21,955 nucleotides of DNA from Deltaproteobacteria bacterium (GCA_019307645.1 JAFDJF010000007.1:1-21955); one strand, 5' to 3'; counted from the first letter of the stretch, positions 1 to 6,276 are shown. Notes: generated by a model from the letters alone, not told the origin. Program-made: numbers and translations.

Positions 1-45
1 TAAAAAATAATCTTGTACCTATCTTGTACCAAACAGCCCGTATGC

Positions 46-81
46 AATAAAAAAGGACTTGAGCGTTTCGCCTAAGTCCTT
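46..81 (-). terminator. Rho-independent terminator of the tRNA-Arg/tRNA-Lys unit
   Basis: Read on the minus strand, AAGGACTT (81-74) pairs with AAGTCCTT (60-53), with a further short GGCG/CGC pairing inside the loop. The stem is followed by a U-rich tail. It lies 11 nt past the 3' end of tRNA-Lys, the right place to end the tRNA transcript. Confidence 0.75.
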
Positions 82-91
82 GATTTTATTA

Positions 92-167
92 TGGTGGGCG
101 TGGCAGGGTTCGAACCTGCGACCAATTGATTAAGAGTCAACTGCTCTGCCAGCTGAGCTACACGCCC
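92..167 (-). tRNA. tRNA-Lys (anticodon CTT)
   Basis: A complete 76-nt cloverleaf can be folded on the minus strand. The acceptor stem is GGGCGTG/CACGCCC, the discriminator is A and the 3' CCA is encoded. The T-arm has GGTTCGAACC. The anticodon loop CTCTTAA, between stem strands ending in TTGA and TCAA, gives anticodon CTT, which reads AAG lysine codons. It lies downstream of tRNA-Arg on the same strand and is probably co-transcribed with it. Confidence 0.97.
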
Positions 168-172
168 TTATG

Positions 173-198
173 CATTCCCACGCTGGAGCGTAGGAACG
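173..198. repeat. REP-like palindrome between the two tRNA genes
   Basis: A 26-bp imperfect palindrome centred on CACGCTGGAGCGT, with flanks ATTCCC and GGAACG. It resembles a short palindromic intergenic repeat (CGTTCCCACGCT-type) that I remember as widespread in sulfate reducers and other proteobacteria, often mobilised by REP-associated tyrosine transposases. Only one copy is visible here, so the dispersed-repeat status is inference. Confidence 0.55.
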
Positions 199-295
199 AG
201 AGAACAAGCAATCCTGCAGATTGATGCAGAAATTGCGAAAAAATGCCATTTCTGGATGAGCACTAACTCGTATTTCATCTAGTTGTTATAATAAC

Positions 296-372
296 TGGCG
301 CGCCCGGCAGGACTCGAACCTGCGACCTACGGGTTCGAAGCCCGGCGCTCTATCCAGCTGAGCTACGGGCGC
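296..372 (-). tRNA. tRNA-Arg (anticodon TCG)
   Basis: A 77-nt cloverleaf on the minus strand. The acceptor stem is GCGCCCG/CGGGCGC, the discriminator is G and CCA is encoded. The D-arm has TAGCTCAGCTGGATAGAGC and the T-arm GGTTCGAGTCC. The anticodon loop CTTCGAA gives TCG, reading CGA/CGG arginine codons. It is the first gene of a two-tRNA unit that is divergent from rplM. Confidence 0.97.
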
Positions 373-384
373 GATTTAAAGAAA

Positions 385-413
385 AATTTAAGCGAGAATA
401 CCGTCTTTGTCAA
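385..413 (-). promoter_or_regulatory. Sigma-70 promoter of the tRNA unit
   Basis: On the minus strand a consensus TTGACA (413-408) is followed by a 17-nt spacer and TAAATT (390-385). It ends 12 bp upstream of the tRNA-Arg 5' end, as expected for a stable RNA promoter. It is back-to-back with the rplM promoter, so one small control region of about 80 bp serves both translation units. Confidence 0.7.
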
Positions 414-435
414 CACAAATTTTCTAAAAAATAGC

Positions 436-464
436 TTGACATATATGACAAATTTCCTTAAATA
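436..464 (+). promoter_or_regulatory. Sigma-70 promoter of rplM-rpsI
   Basis: TTGACA at 436-441, a 17-nt spacer and TAAATA at 459-464, 34 bp before the rplM start. An AGGA ribosome-binding site at 488-491 sits 7 nt from the ATG. No L13-binding leader structure was recognised. Confidence 0.65.
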
Positions 465-498
465 GTCTTTTTTATCGCTTTTCAGACAGGATATAACT

Positions 499-927
499 AT
501 GAAAACATTTGTTGCAAAAGAACACGAAGTCACTAAAAAATGGTATCTGGTGGATGTCGAAGACAAGGTTGTCGGAAGAATCGCAACCCAGATTGCCACA
601 CGTTTGAGGGGCAAACACAAGCCCATATTTACGCCACATGCGGACACAGGTGATTTTATTGTTGTCGTCAACGCTGACAAGGTCATGTTTACCGGCAGAA
701 AATGGGACAACAAAATCTATTATCGGCACACAGGATATCCGGGCGGTCTGAAAGAGATTTCTGCAAAGAAATTGCTTGAGAAAAACCCTGAGGATATTCT
801 GCGTTTCGCTGTCAAACGGATGCTTCCCAAGAACAGCCTGGGACGGCGTCAGCTCAAAAAATTAAAGATATATGCCGGTCCGGATCATCCGCATGAGGCA
901 CAACAACCAGAGAAATGGGAGATTTAG
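499..927 (+). CDS. rplM: 50S ribosomal protein L13
   Basis: The 142-residue protein has the length and sequence typical of bacterial L13, an early-assembling 23S rRNA-binding protein of the large subunit. Family signatures visible include [16 protein letters not shown] near residue 16, the [19 protein letters not shown] stretch around 44-62, the [13 protein letters not shown] segment, and the [21 protein letters not shown] motif near the C-terminus. The ATG at 499 has an AGGA 7 nt upstream and follows a good promoter. The next gene, rpsI, begins immediately after the TAG, the usual rplM-rpsI pairing. The gene itself appears intact. Confidence 0.98.
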   Translation: MKTFVAKEHEVTKKWYLVDVEDKVVGRIATQIATRLRGKHKPIFTPHADTGDFIVVVNADKVMFTGRKWDNKIYYRHTGYPGGLKEISAKKLLEKNPEDILRFAVKRMLPKNSLGRRQLKKLKIYAGPDHPHEAQQPEKWEI

Positions 928-1267
928 ATGGCAGAGGATTTATGGTACAGGCCAGATGATTATCAATCATAAAACCATGGATCAATATGTTGTCCGTGAG
1001 TCGGACAGGATGCTTATCATGGAGCCCTTAAAGGCCAACGACCAGGCCGGCAAGTTTGATATCAGAGTAAATGTCAAGGGTGGCGGTATTCTTGGACAGG
1101 CCGGTGCAATCAGACACGGCATCAGCAAGGCTCTCGTCATTGCAGAGCCCGAATCGAGGGCAGCACTCAAAAAGGCCGGCTTCCTGACCAGAGATTCAAG
1201 GATGAAGGAGCGAAAAAAATACGGTCAGCCGGGCGCCAGAGCCAGGTCTCAATATTCAAAACGTTAG
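928..1267 (+). pseudogene. rpsI: 30S ribosomal protein S9, frame broken near the N-terminus
   Basis: S9 binds the small-subunit head, and its C-terminal tail reaches the P-site tRNA. From about 957 the frame reads a normal S9: [14 protein letters not shown], then [19 protein letters not shown], then [17 protein letters not shown], and the universal C-terminal SKR. The expected start is the ATG at 928, just after rplM, giving MAEDLWY. That is a typical S9 beginning, but this frame stops after 14 codons. The conserved N-terminal ATGRRK...ARV block of the family is missing. The simplest explanation is a deletion of about 50 nt between codon 7 and the [10 protein letters not shown] segment, with a net frameshift. 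The downstream frame can be extended back to an ATG at 872 inside rplM, but that would encode an unrelated leader. S9 is normally essential, so an assembly error is quite possible. Confidence 0.88.
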
Positions 1268-1305
1268 TTGGTTTTCCCTTATTGATTTTGAAATGCACAT
1301 GGACA

Positions 1306-1332
1306 GGGAGCTCAAACGAGCTCCCTTTTTTT
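1306..1332 (+). terminator. Rho-independent terminator after rpsI
   Basis: A perfect GGGAGCTC/GAGCTCCC 8-bp stem with an AAAC loop is followed by seven T residues. It lies 39 bp past the rpsI stop and closes the rplM-rpsI operon. Confidence 0.92.
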
Positions 1333-1370
1333 GTGGTATAAAAGAAGACGAATTTATTCACACCCGTTCG

Positions 1371-1521
1371 TTTTACTCACTCGAGACACGGAGAACGCAG
1401 AGAGAAAAATTCTTTTGTCCAATCGGGAGACGGCGATTGGACAAAAACCTCAGGCCTGACGGCATTGAAAAGCATCCTTCTTCTCTGTGGCCTCGGTGCT
1501 TCGAGCGAAGCGAGTGATAAA
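1371..1521. repeat. Nested inverted-repeat intergenic element
   Basis: This fills most of the 340-bp gap between rpsI and truA. The outer ends TTTTACTCACTCG and CGAGTGATAAAA (about 1371-1383 and 1511-1522) are inverted. Inside them, CACGGAGAACGCAGAGAG faces CTCTGTGGCCTCGGTGC. The core is a perfect 12-bp inverted repeat, TTTTGTCCAATC (1413-1424) and GATTGGACAAAA (1435-1446). The whole could fold as one long hairpin. Short reading frames crossing it follow repeat symmetry and look non-coding. CACAGAG/CACGGAG-type motifs resemble a repeat I recall from other sulfate-reducer genomes. Confidence 0.6.
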
Positions 1522-1607
1522 ATCTAAAACCCTGCAAAAACTGTTTTTGGACAAGAATGGTATAAGGTAAGAAAGCTAGAACCGTTGTTTTCTTATCAAA
1601 AAATCCC

Positions 1608-2354
1608 GTGGACAGTAAAAACATCAAACTGACTCTGAGCTATGACGGCAGTCAATACCATGGATGGCAGCGCCAGGATAATGGCATCTCACTCCAGGAA
1701 GTTATTGAAGAAAAGCTCAAAACAATGGTCGGGGCGCCTGTTAAACTGATTGCATCGGGAAGAACAGATGCGGGGGTCCACGCAATAAACCAGGTCTGTA
1801 ATTTCACGACCCTCTCAGACATTGATCCCGACGCAATCAAAAGAGGCCTGAACTCCCTTCTCCCGGATGATATTCATGTAAAAACCGCTGAGTATGTGCC
1901 CATGGAATTTCATTCCAGGTACAGTGCCAGGAGCAAGGTCTATGAATACAGGATCTTGAATCGAAAAGACCCTGATGTGTTCCTGCGTCATTATCTCTGG
2001 CACATCAGGATACCCCTGGACAAAAAGGAAATGGCCGGTTGCCTGTCTGCCCTGAGAGGCACCCATGACTTTTCCTCTTTCAGATCTTCGGGAAGCGGGA
2101 ACACAAATCCTGTCAGATCAATCTCAAGGGCCGAACTTCTCGAAACTGATGGAGATGACATACTCCGGATTATCATTGAAGCCGATGGTTTCCTGAGGCA
2201 TATGGTTCGAAATATTGTGGGCACAGTGGCAGGGGCGGGTCTGGGCAGGATTAGCGCTGACAGGTTCAAGGAAATACTTGAGACAAAAGACAGGCGGGCC
2301 GCCGGTATCAAGGCCCCGGCACAGGGGTTGTTTCTGGTGAGCGTTTTATATTAA
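1608..2354 (+). CDS. truA: tRNA pseudouridine(38-40) synthase TruA
   Basis: TruA converts uridines 38, 39 and 40 of the tRNA anticodon arm to pseudouridine. The 248-residue protein is full length for the family. It shows LSYDGSQYHGWQRQ at 10-23, the catalytic motif SGRTDAGVHA with nucleophile Asp54, the FHSRYSARSKVYEYRI segment, and the C-terminal FLRHMVRNIVGT block that contacts RNA. The start is GTG 1608; no ATG occurs in frame upstream before the TAA at 1563, and no strong ribosome-binding site is seen. An extended -10-like TGGTATAAG lies at 1558-1566. Its stop overlaps, tail to tail by 4 bp, the convergent small gene. Confidence 0.96.
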   Translation: MDSKNIKLTLSYDGSQYHGWQRQDNGISLQEVIEEKLKTMVGAPVKLIASGRTDAGVHAINQVCNFTTLSDIDPDAIKRGLNSLLPDDIHVKTAEYVPMEFHSRYSARSKVYEYRILNRKDPDVFLRHYLWHIRIPLDKKEMAGCLSALRGTHDFSSFRSSGSGNTNPVRSISRAELLETDGDDILRIIIEADGFLRHMVRNIVGTVAGAGLGRISADRFKEILETKDRRAAGIKAPAQGLFLVSVLY

Positions 2355-2503
2355 CCTCTGTCATCTTTAAGGGACTCACGTACTGTCTGATGAATCTGCT
2401 TCCACACATCTCCAAAAGAGTTGACTGATAACCTTCCCATCTCAATAAATTTGACCACGATCTCTTTGGTGACCTTGAGAACAAGCTCCTCTTCATTTTT
2501 CAT
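2351..2503 (-). CDS. Small conserved-looking hypothetical protein, 50 aa
   Basis: The start ATG at 2503 is chosen because AGGAG stands 7 nt upstream; a longer in-frame extension to 2590 has no such signal. The product is a 50-residue, soluble, mixed-charge protein (MKNEEELVLKVTKEIVVKF at the start, then GRLSVNSFGDVWKQIHQTVR). It has predicted helical character and no Cys, signal peptide or membrane segment. It resembles short uncharacterised proteins I associate with Desulfobacterota, but no function is known to me. It overlaps the truA 3' end by 4 bp in opposite orientation, so the two transcripts would be antisense at their ends. Confidence 0.65.
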   Translation of the reverse strand: MKNEEELVLKVTKEIVVKFIEMGRLSVNSFGDVWKQIHQTVRESLKDDRG

Positions 2504-2590
2504 GGTGTATCTCCTGAGAGAATAAATATCCGGGTCTGGAGGGTCCGGCTTTGTTTTCACCCCTGAAGGGTGTATAAAGACTTGGGCCAC

Positions 2591-2800
2591 AAAAGTGAGC
2601 TAAAATGACTAAAGTGAACTAAAGTGAGCTAAAGTTGTGGTGCGCTTCGCGGTCAATTTTAAAATTTCACAACACGTTCAAATACACAAAGTATACTTTG
2701 AACACGATTTCTTATTCTTATTACATACATGGCTGCGCTTTCAGCGCACTCCATAACTTTAGATCACTTTAGACACTTTAGATCACTTTAGTTCACTCAT
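2591..2800. repeat. MITE-like element with arms of 10-bp tandem units
   Basis: The left arm (2591-2640) is about four copies of a 9-10 bp unit AAAGTGARCT ending in AAAGTTGTGG. The right arm (2751-2800) begins CCATAACTTTAG and carries the same unit in reverse (ACTTTAGATC). The two 50-bp arms are imperfect reverse complements around a 110-bp AT-rich centre. The centre holds small palindromes, including GTTCAA...TTGAAC at about 2667-2704 and TGCGCTTTCAGCGCA at about 2734-2748. No ORF lies inside. It fills much of the 490-bp gap between the 50-aa gene and the radical SAM gene. The unit length matches one helical turn, so serial protein binding is another possibility. Confidence 0.65.
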
Positions 2801-2881
2801 AGGCACTACAATCCACAGCATAGCCAACTGACTCTGACCCGGCCCTAAGGACCAGGTTTTTGAAACCCAAATAGATTTTTG

Positions 2882-2928
2882 GGCTCCCGCCAAACGGAAG
2901 AAGGCCTTTCTTAAATTCAGCGGGAGCC
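2882..2928. other. Perfect 9-bp stem with inner palindrome (structured spacer)
   Basis: GGCTCCCGC (2882-2890) and GCGGGAGCC (2920-2928) are perfect inverted repeats. The 29-nt loop contains a second palindrome, AAGAAGGCCTTTCTT. It lies 66 bp beyond the stop of the minus-strand radical SAM gene. No clear U-tract follows on either strand, so it is not a standard terminator. It may be an RNA 3'-end structure or a repeat. Confidence 0.5.
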
Positions 2929-2993
2929 ACGATTAGGAAAAACCCAGAAAGCCCTCCCTAGACCTTTAAACGTATCAGGGCGGTGATAAAAAA

Positions 2994-4007
2994 TCAATAG
3001 GTCCAAACACCCGGGATTTCAGAACTGCACCCGGGACAACGGCCTTCCGTGATCATGTTCTCAATAACATTGAAGCCGAACCGGTCGATGAGGAGCTTGC
3101 CGCACTCATGGCAGAATGTCTTCTCTCCCTCATCTCCGGGGACATTACCCGAGTAAACATATGTCAAGCCTGCCTCATATCCGATTTCCCTTGCCCTTCG
3201 AATGCTGTCAGAAGATGTGGAAGAAATGCCGGTAAGGTGATAGGTGGGATGAAACCGGCTGATGTGCCAGGGAATGTTTGGATCAAGGTCTGAAAGAAAA
3301 CGGGCAAGGTCCCTGAGTTCCTCGACAGAGTCATTAAGGCCCGGAATCAAAAGAGTCGTTACCTCCAGCCACACGCCCATTTTTTTCATGGTCTTCAGTG
3401 TGTTAAGAACCGGTTCCAGTTTCGCCCCGCACTGCTCCCTGTAAAAGCTCTGGCTGAATGCCTTGAGATCCACGTTCGCTGCGTGAAGATCAGGGAATAT
3501 TTCCTCGAGACATTGCTCTGTCATATATCCGTTGGACACAAAAACATTTTTAAGTCCCTTTGACACAGCCATCCGTGCCGTGTCTGCAGCGAGCTCGAAA
3601 TATATCGTAGGTTCGGTGTATGTATATGAGATGGTTACAGCATGGGAATCCAGGGCCTCTTTTACAATCTGATCCGGTGTCATGTCATCGCCCATGATCC
3701 GATTATGGTCTGAAGGCATTTGGGAAATATCTGAGTTCTGACAGAAAAGGCACTTGAAATTGCACCCCACTGTGGCTACGGAGTAAGAACGGGTTCCGGG
3801 CAGAAAATGGAACAGGGGCTTCTTTTCAATGGGATCGCAGTGTGCGGCAATCACTTTTCCGTATACAAGACTGACGAGTGTTCCTGAGTGGTTTTCCCGA
3901 ACACCGCAGAGCCCTCTCTGCCCTTCAGTAATAATGCAGCGGTGGTTGCATAAGTGACAGCGGACCTTCTTGTCTTCCAGTTTTTTATACAGGTAGGCCT
4001 CTTTCAT
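2994..4007 (-). CDS. amrS: AmmeMemoRadiSam-system radical SAM protein (AmrS-like)
   Basis: A 337-residue radical SAM enzyme related to pyruvate formate-lyase activating enzymes. The [4Fe-4S]/SAM-binding motif is GCNFKCLFCQN (Cys82, Cys86, Cys89). The N-terminus has a Cys cluster (C17, C20, C24, C34: CHLCNHRC...RGLCG) and the C-terminus a CHEC...CPGC pair (299-302 and 324-327), both typical of the AmrS family. The segments PLFHFLPG, SYTYTEPTIYFELA and LIPGLNDS also match. Family members usually occur with a Memo-like and an AMMECR1-like protein; neither is in this window. The true substrate is unknown. The start ATG has AAGGAG 10 nt upstream and lies inside the end of the methyltransferase gene (23-bp overlap), so translational coupling is likely. 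Confidence 0.9.
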   Translation of the reverse strand: MKEAYLYKKLEDKKVRCHLCNHRCIITEGQRGLCGVRENHSGTLVSLVYGKVIAAHCDPIEKKPLFHFLPGTRSYSVATVGCNFKCLFCQNSDISQMPSDHNRIMGDDMTPDQIVKEALDSHAVTISYTYTEPTIYFELAADTARMAVSKGLKNVFVSNGYMTEQCLEEIFPDLHAANVDLKAFSQSFYREQCGAKLEPVLNTLKTMKKMGVWLEVTTLLIPGLNDSVEELRDLARFLSDLDPNIPWHISRFHPTYHLTGISSTSSDSIRRAREIGYEAGLTYVYSGNVPGDEGEKTFCHECGKLLIDRFGFNVIENMITEGRCPGCSSEIPGVWTY

Positions 4008-4803
4008 GTCCCGGATCTCCTTTGCCGCGGTTTAAATCTTCAAGTGTCCTGGCCCCGATCAGAGAATTGCCTGCCTTCTTCAGCTTGATTTTCAAGGGAA
4101 GATTGTCCGTCTTGATCCGATAGTGCATTTTGACTGAGAAACCCAGAAAAAACCCGAAAGGAGAATGCCGCCCCTCCCAAAGGTTCTTTCCAAAAGGCAT
4201 CAATCCCTCAACAAAAGAAGGACGTATCGTGATGCACTCCCATGAAACGGGGACAGGGCCATAGGCCATCTGCAGGAGAGATTTCATCTGCCAGAAATTA
4301 TAAAATCTGGCACGATTGAACAGTGGATCGCCGAGATAGCCCTGGGCCCTCCTCAGAAGCCCGTTCCAGGAAATGCTGTTTATTACGCCAACAAACACCT
4401 TACTGTTTGCCACCCTTCCCGCTTCTCTTAAAGCCCTGAGCGGGTCATCCAGAAATTCGAGAGAATTAATAAAGACGGCCAGGTCAAACTCATTATCCTC
4501 AAAAGGAAGGGATTCGGCAGTTCCGGTCCTGAGGCCGCAGCGTTTCCCGAGCCGTTCCTCTGCTTTATTGATCATGTGGGGTGAAGCATCTATGCCGCTC
4601 ACGTTCAGCCCCAGCTTGCTGAAAACAAGGAGATGATTCCCCGAACCACAGCCTATATCCAGGACCCTTTCCCCGGGCTTTGGCTCAAGCAGCGCCACAA
4701 TGAGCTTCTCAATGGACCTGTCTATGGTCCGACCCTGGGATGAACGGTACCAGGTCTTATAGGCCTGCTCGATTTTTTTGTCGAAAATGAGTCCCATGGG
4801 CAT
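3985..4803 (-). CDS. Class I SAM-dependent methyltransferase (Methyltransf_11 type)
   Basis: A 272-residue cytosolic Rossmann-fold methyltransferase. SAM-binding motif I is VLDIGCGSGN (47-56), the acidic ribose-binding Asp is at 72 (GIDASPHMI), and the post-motif FDLAVFINSLEFLDDPLRALREAGRV begins near 106. The C-terminal 130 residues, including a RIKTDNLPLKIK segment, are not diagnostic, so the substrate is unknown. The start is uncertain: ATG 4803 or ATG 4797, with no clear ribosome-binding site. It overlaps the downstream radical SAM gene by 23 bp, so the two form an operon. This pairing suggests the two enzymes act in the same pathway, but that is inference. Confidence 0.85.
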   Translation of the reverse strand: MPMGLIFDKKIEQAYKTWYRSSQGRTIDRSIEKLIVALLEPKPGERVLDIGCGSGNHLLVFSKLGLNVSGIDASPHMINKAEERLGKRCGLRTGTAESLPFEDNEFDLAVFINSLEFLDDPLRALREAGRVANSKVFVGVINSISWNGLLRRAQGYLGDPLFNRARFYNFWQMKSLLQMAYGPVPVSWECITIRPSFVEGLMPFGKNLWEGRHSPFGFFLGFSVKMHYRIKTDNLPLKIKLKKAGNSLIGARTLEDLNRGKGDPGHERGLPV

Positions 4804-4911
4804 CAAGAAGAAAGTAACAATAGGATCAAATTCCTGAATCTTGTATAGACAATCTTGAAAGGGTCCAAAAAAACATTACTTCAATGGCTTAGGTAAGATC
4901 CAGCAAAATGT

Positions 4912-4925
4912 AATGTGTACACATT
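4912..4925. promoter_or_regulatory. Perfect 14-bp palindrome, possible operator
   Basis: AATGTGTACACATT is its own reverse complement. It lies 109 bp upstream of the methyltransferase start in a spacer with no gene. A dimeric regulator could bind it, but no -35/-10 pair was convincing beside it. Confidence 0.35.
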
Positions 4926-4949
4926 TGGTACCGGGATACCCAGTGCAGA

Positions 4950-5092
4950 TTTTTCAAAATTGTCTGCCCTTCGGGAGCGCCGATTTCACCGAATCTACTT
5001 CGTTATCAAGCGCTTGCGGTAAAGCACTACAGCTGCGCGCTTGATGCCTTGCATCTCCGGCAAACTCGACGCTTGCAAAATTCAGGAAATAA
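4950..5092. repeat. Probable dispersed intergenic element with ATCAAGCGC hairpin
   Basis: This lies in the nearly 400-bp gene-free stretch 4804-5201. ATCAAGCGC (5005-5013) and GCGCTTGAT (5037-5045) are perfect inverted repeats around a GC-balanced loop. Flanking text such as CTACTTCGTTATC and GATGCCTTGCATCTCCGGCA resembles an intergenic repeat I remember from desulfobacterial genomes. Short reading frames here have no ribosome-binding site and an unconvincing composition. Boundaries are approximate. Confidence 0.45.
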
Positions 5093-5193
5093 ATTTCGTG
5101 TTTCCTGCCTGTACGAAAACCTCATCCGTTTCAGCCTTAAGGTATGAAAATGACCTCTCGGATGCAAGCAGAAACTCTATTTGGGTTGTAGAA

Positions 5194-5213
5194 TTCACGG
5201 TTCAGGGTTTCAG
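5194..5213. repeat. Short heptamer-like repeat block (GGTTCA type)
   Basis: TTCACGGTTCAGGGTTTCAG contains the GGTTCA/TGAACC unit seen again near 7000, 7150, 18640 and 21930. It covers the end of the 92-aa minus-strand gene and supplies its TGA stop, so the gene's C-terminus may have been set by this repeat. Confidence 0.55.
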
Positions 5214-5480
5214 TTCTCGGACCCAGATGTTTAAAAGGCCAAGGCTGATTTCGTTGTCCGCCTCAGGCATGTTGCCCATATCAAGGGCACGAACCAGCCG
5301 GCCGAGGCTCCAGCGAACATCCTCTACGGTTACCACGATCCCTTTGGAAGAAAGCATTCGGTCACGGTATTCCAGGGTGGTCCGGACCAGGGTTGAAAAT
5401 ACCTGACGGACGGCATCCGTATCCTGCCCTGAATCTTCCAGCACGCGAAAAAAGAGTTTTTCAATATCACTGGATTCCAA
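5202..5480 (-). CDS. Hypothetical protein, 92 aa, coupled to the DUF6485-like gene
   Basis: A mostly helical soluble protein of about 92 residues (IEKLFFRVLEDSGQDTDAV early, then VVTVEDVRWSLGRLVRALD in the middle) with no recognised domain. The best start is TTG 5480. It follows the upstream gene's TAG by 2 nt (TAGAATTG), suggesting translational coupling rather than its own ribosome-binding site; there is no in-frame ATG upstream. Its stop codon falls in a GGTTCA-type repeat. Codon use looks coding, but assignment is by context. An opposite-strand frame covering the same DNA looks like a shadow. Confidence 0.55.
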   Translation of the reverse strand: MESSDIEKLFFRVLEDSGQDTDAVRQVFSTLVRTTLEYRDRMLSSKGIVVTVEDVRWSLGRLVRALDMGNMPEADNEISLGLLNIWVRELKP

Positions 5481-5482
5481 TT

Positions 5483-5686
5483 CTATACCGTTCCCGCCTT
5501 GACGAGCCTCGAAAAATGTTCAAAAGATCGATCGTATGTTGCTTCCGCATCCTTCGGGAAACAACACCCGGGAAGCTGTCTCATGTCCAGGTGATAGGCA
5601 ATGCATTTGCAGCAAATCCCTTTTCTGGAGCAGGGTTCATAGGAACAGTTGCATCTTTCCATGTTCTTTTCCTGATTACAATCCAT
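5483..5686 (-). CDS. Small Cys-rich protein, DUF6485-like
   Basis: A 67-residue protein with nine Cys, seven of them in residues 3-28 ([19 protein letters not shown]). It then has [14 protein letters not shown] and a C-terminal TYDRSFEHF helix. This pattern matches my memory of the DUF6485 family, whose function is unknown; the Cys spacing suggests metal or Fe-S binding. The start ATG 5686 is chosen because an excellent AAAGGAGG lies 6 nt upstream; a longer in-frame start at 5719 has no such site. The next gene begins 2 nt after its stop. Confidence 0.75.
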   Translation of the reverse strand: MDCNQEKNMERCNCSYEPCSRKGICCKCIAYHLDMRQLPGCCFPKDAEATYDRSFEHFSRLVKAGTV

Positions 5687-6161
5687 ATCCGACCTCCTTT
5701 TGATACCTGAGATGAGCAATTTTCCTTCATTTTCCGCCTTATGTCTACACAGAAATTCCTGTTCAAGCGGCCGGGTCTTTGACGGTCCCGGAGCACCCGG
5801 TCTTCCGGCACAAAAAAGAACACAATTGTTTCAAGAGTTTTCGTGACAATTGCTTGATTTTTTTTTATCTTTGCTTTCAAATGTGGTGACCCATTTTTCA
5901 AAAGTCCATGTTTATTCAAAAAAACCATAAAAACCGGTTCAACTGTATACCAAAGTGAACGTTCTTCAAGTTCTGTCACAACCCTCCTGCAAGAGGGAGG
6001 CGGCGGTTTTCAAGGCACCGACTTTTCAATTTTCCATTCAGTCCCGATGTTGAGGGCCTGCAAAATCTCTTTTGCAAAATTAATTATAACAGACTTCTTT
6101 GGCGTGTTATCTGTAACCAACTAATTTTATTAGCCTTTAGGAACTATAACGGTTGAAAACA

Positions 6162-6176
6162 TTTCCGATTCGGAAA
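6162..6176. promoter_or_regulatory. 15-bp palindrome upstream of the sigma-54 promoter
   Basis: TTTCCGA and TCGGAAA are perfect inverted repeats around one T. The site is centred 108 bp upstream of the TGG element of the sigma-54 promoter, a usual distance for an enhancer-binding activator. This role is inference from position and symmetry. Confidence 0.4.
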
Positions 6177-6276
6177 CTCTGCGATTCCCCCGTAAAACCG
6201 TATGAACGGATAGTTTATTAAAATTGTTTAAAATTGTTCTAAGTTATAGTTTCAAATGCATTTATAACCATAACTA

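Noticed and set aside
10..30. Two direct copies of ATCTTGTACC near the left edge as an attachment site beside tRNA-Lys
   Set aside because: The copies are only 10 bp, do not match the tRNA 3' end, and no integrase is visible.
872..927. Upstream ATG at 872 as the start of rpsI
   Set aside because: It lies inside rplM in another frame and adds a leader unrelated to S9, whereas ATG 928 gives a typical S9 N-terminus. It only looks open because of the indel.
1293..1517. Plus-strand frame of 74 codons, and its antisense, in the rpsI-truA gap
   Set aside because: It runs through a terminator and a palindromic repeat and has no ribosome-binding site.
2591..2640. Possible CRISPR array in the 10-bp repeats
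   Set aside because: Units are too short and have no spacers, the arms are inverted to each other, and no cas genes are present.
5041..5406. Plus-strand frame of 121 codons opposite the 92-aa gene
   Set aside because: It begins in a repeat, has no ribosome-binding site and mirrors the better-supported minus-strand frame.
5581..5979. Minus-strand frame of 132 codons upstream of and overlapping the DUF6485-like gene
   Set aside because: It overlaps a gene with a strong start signal in another register, and its composition and lack of a ribosome-binding site do not support coding.
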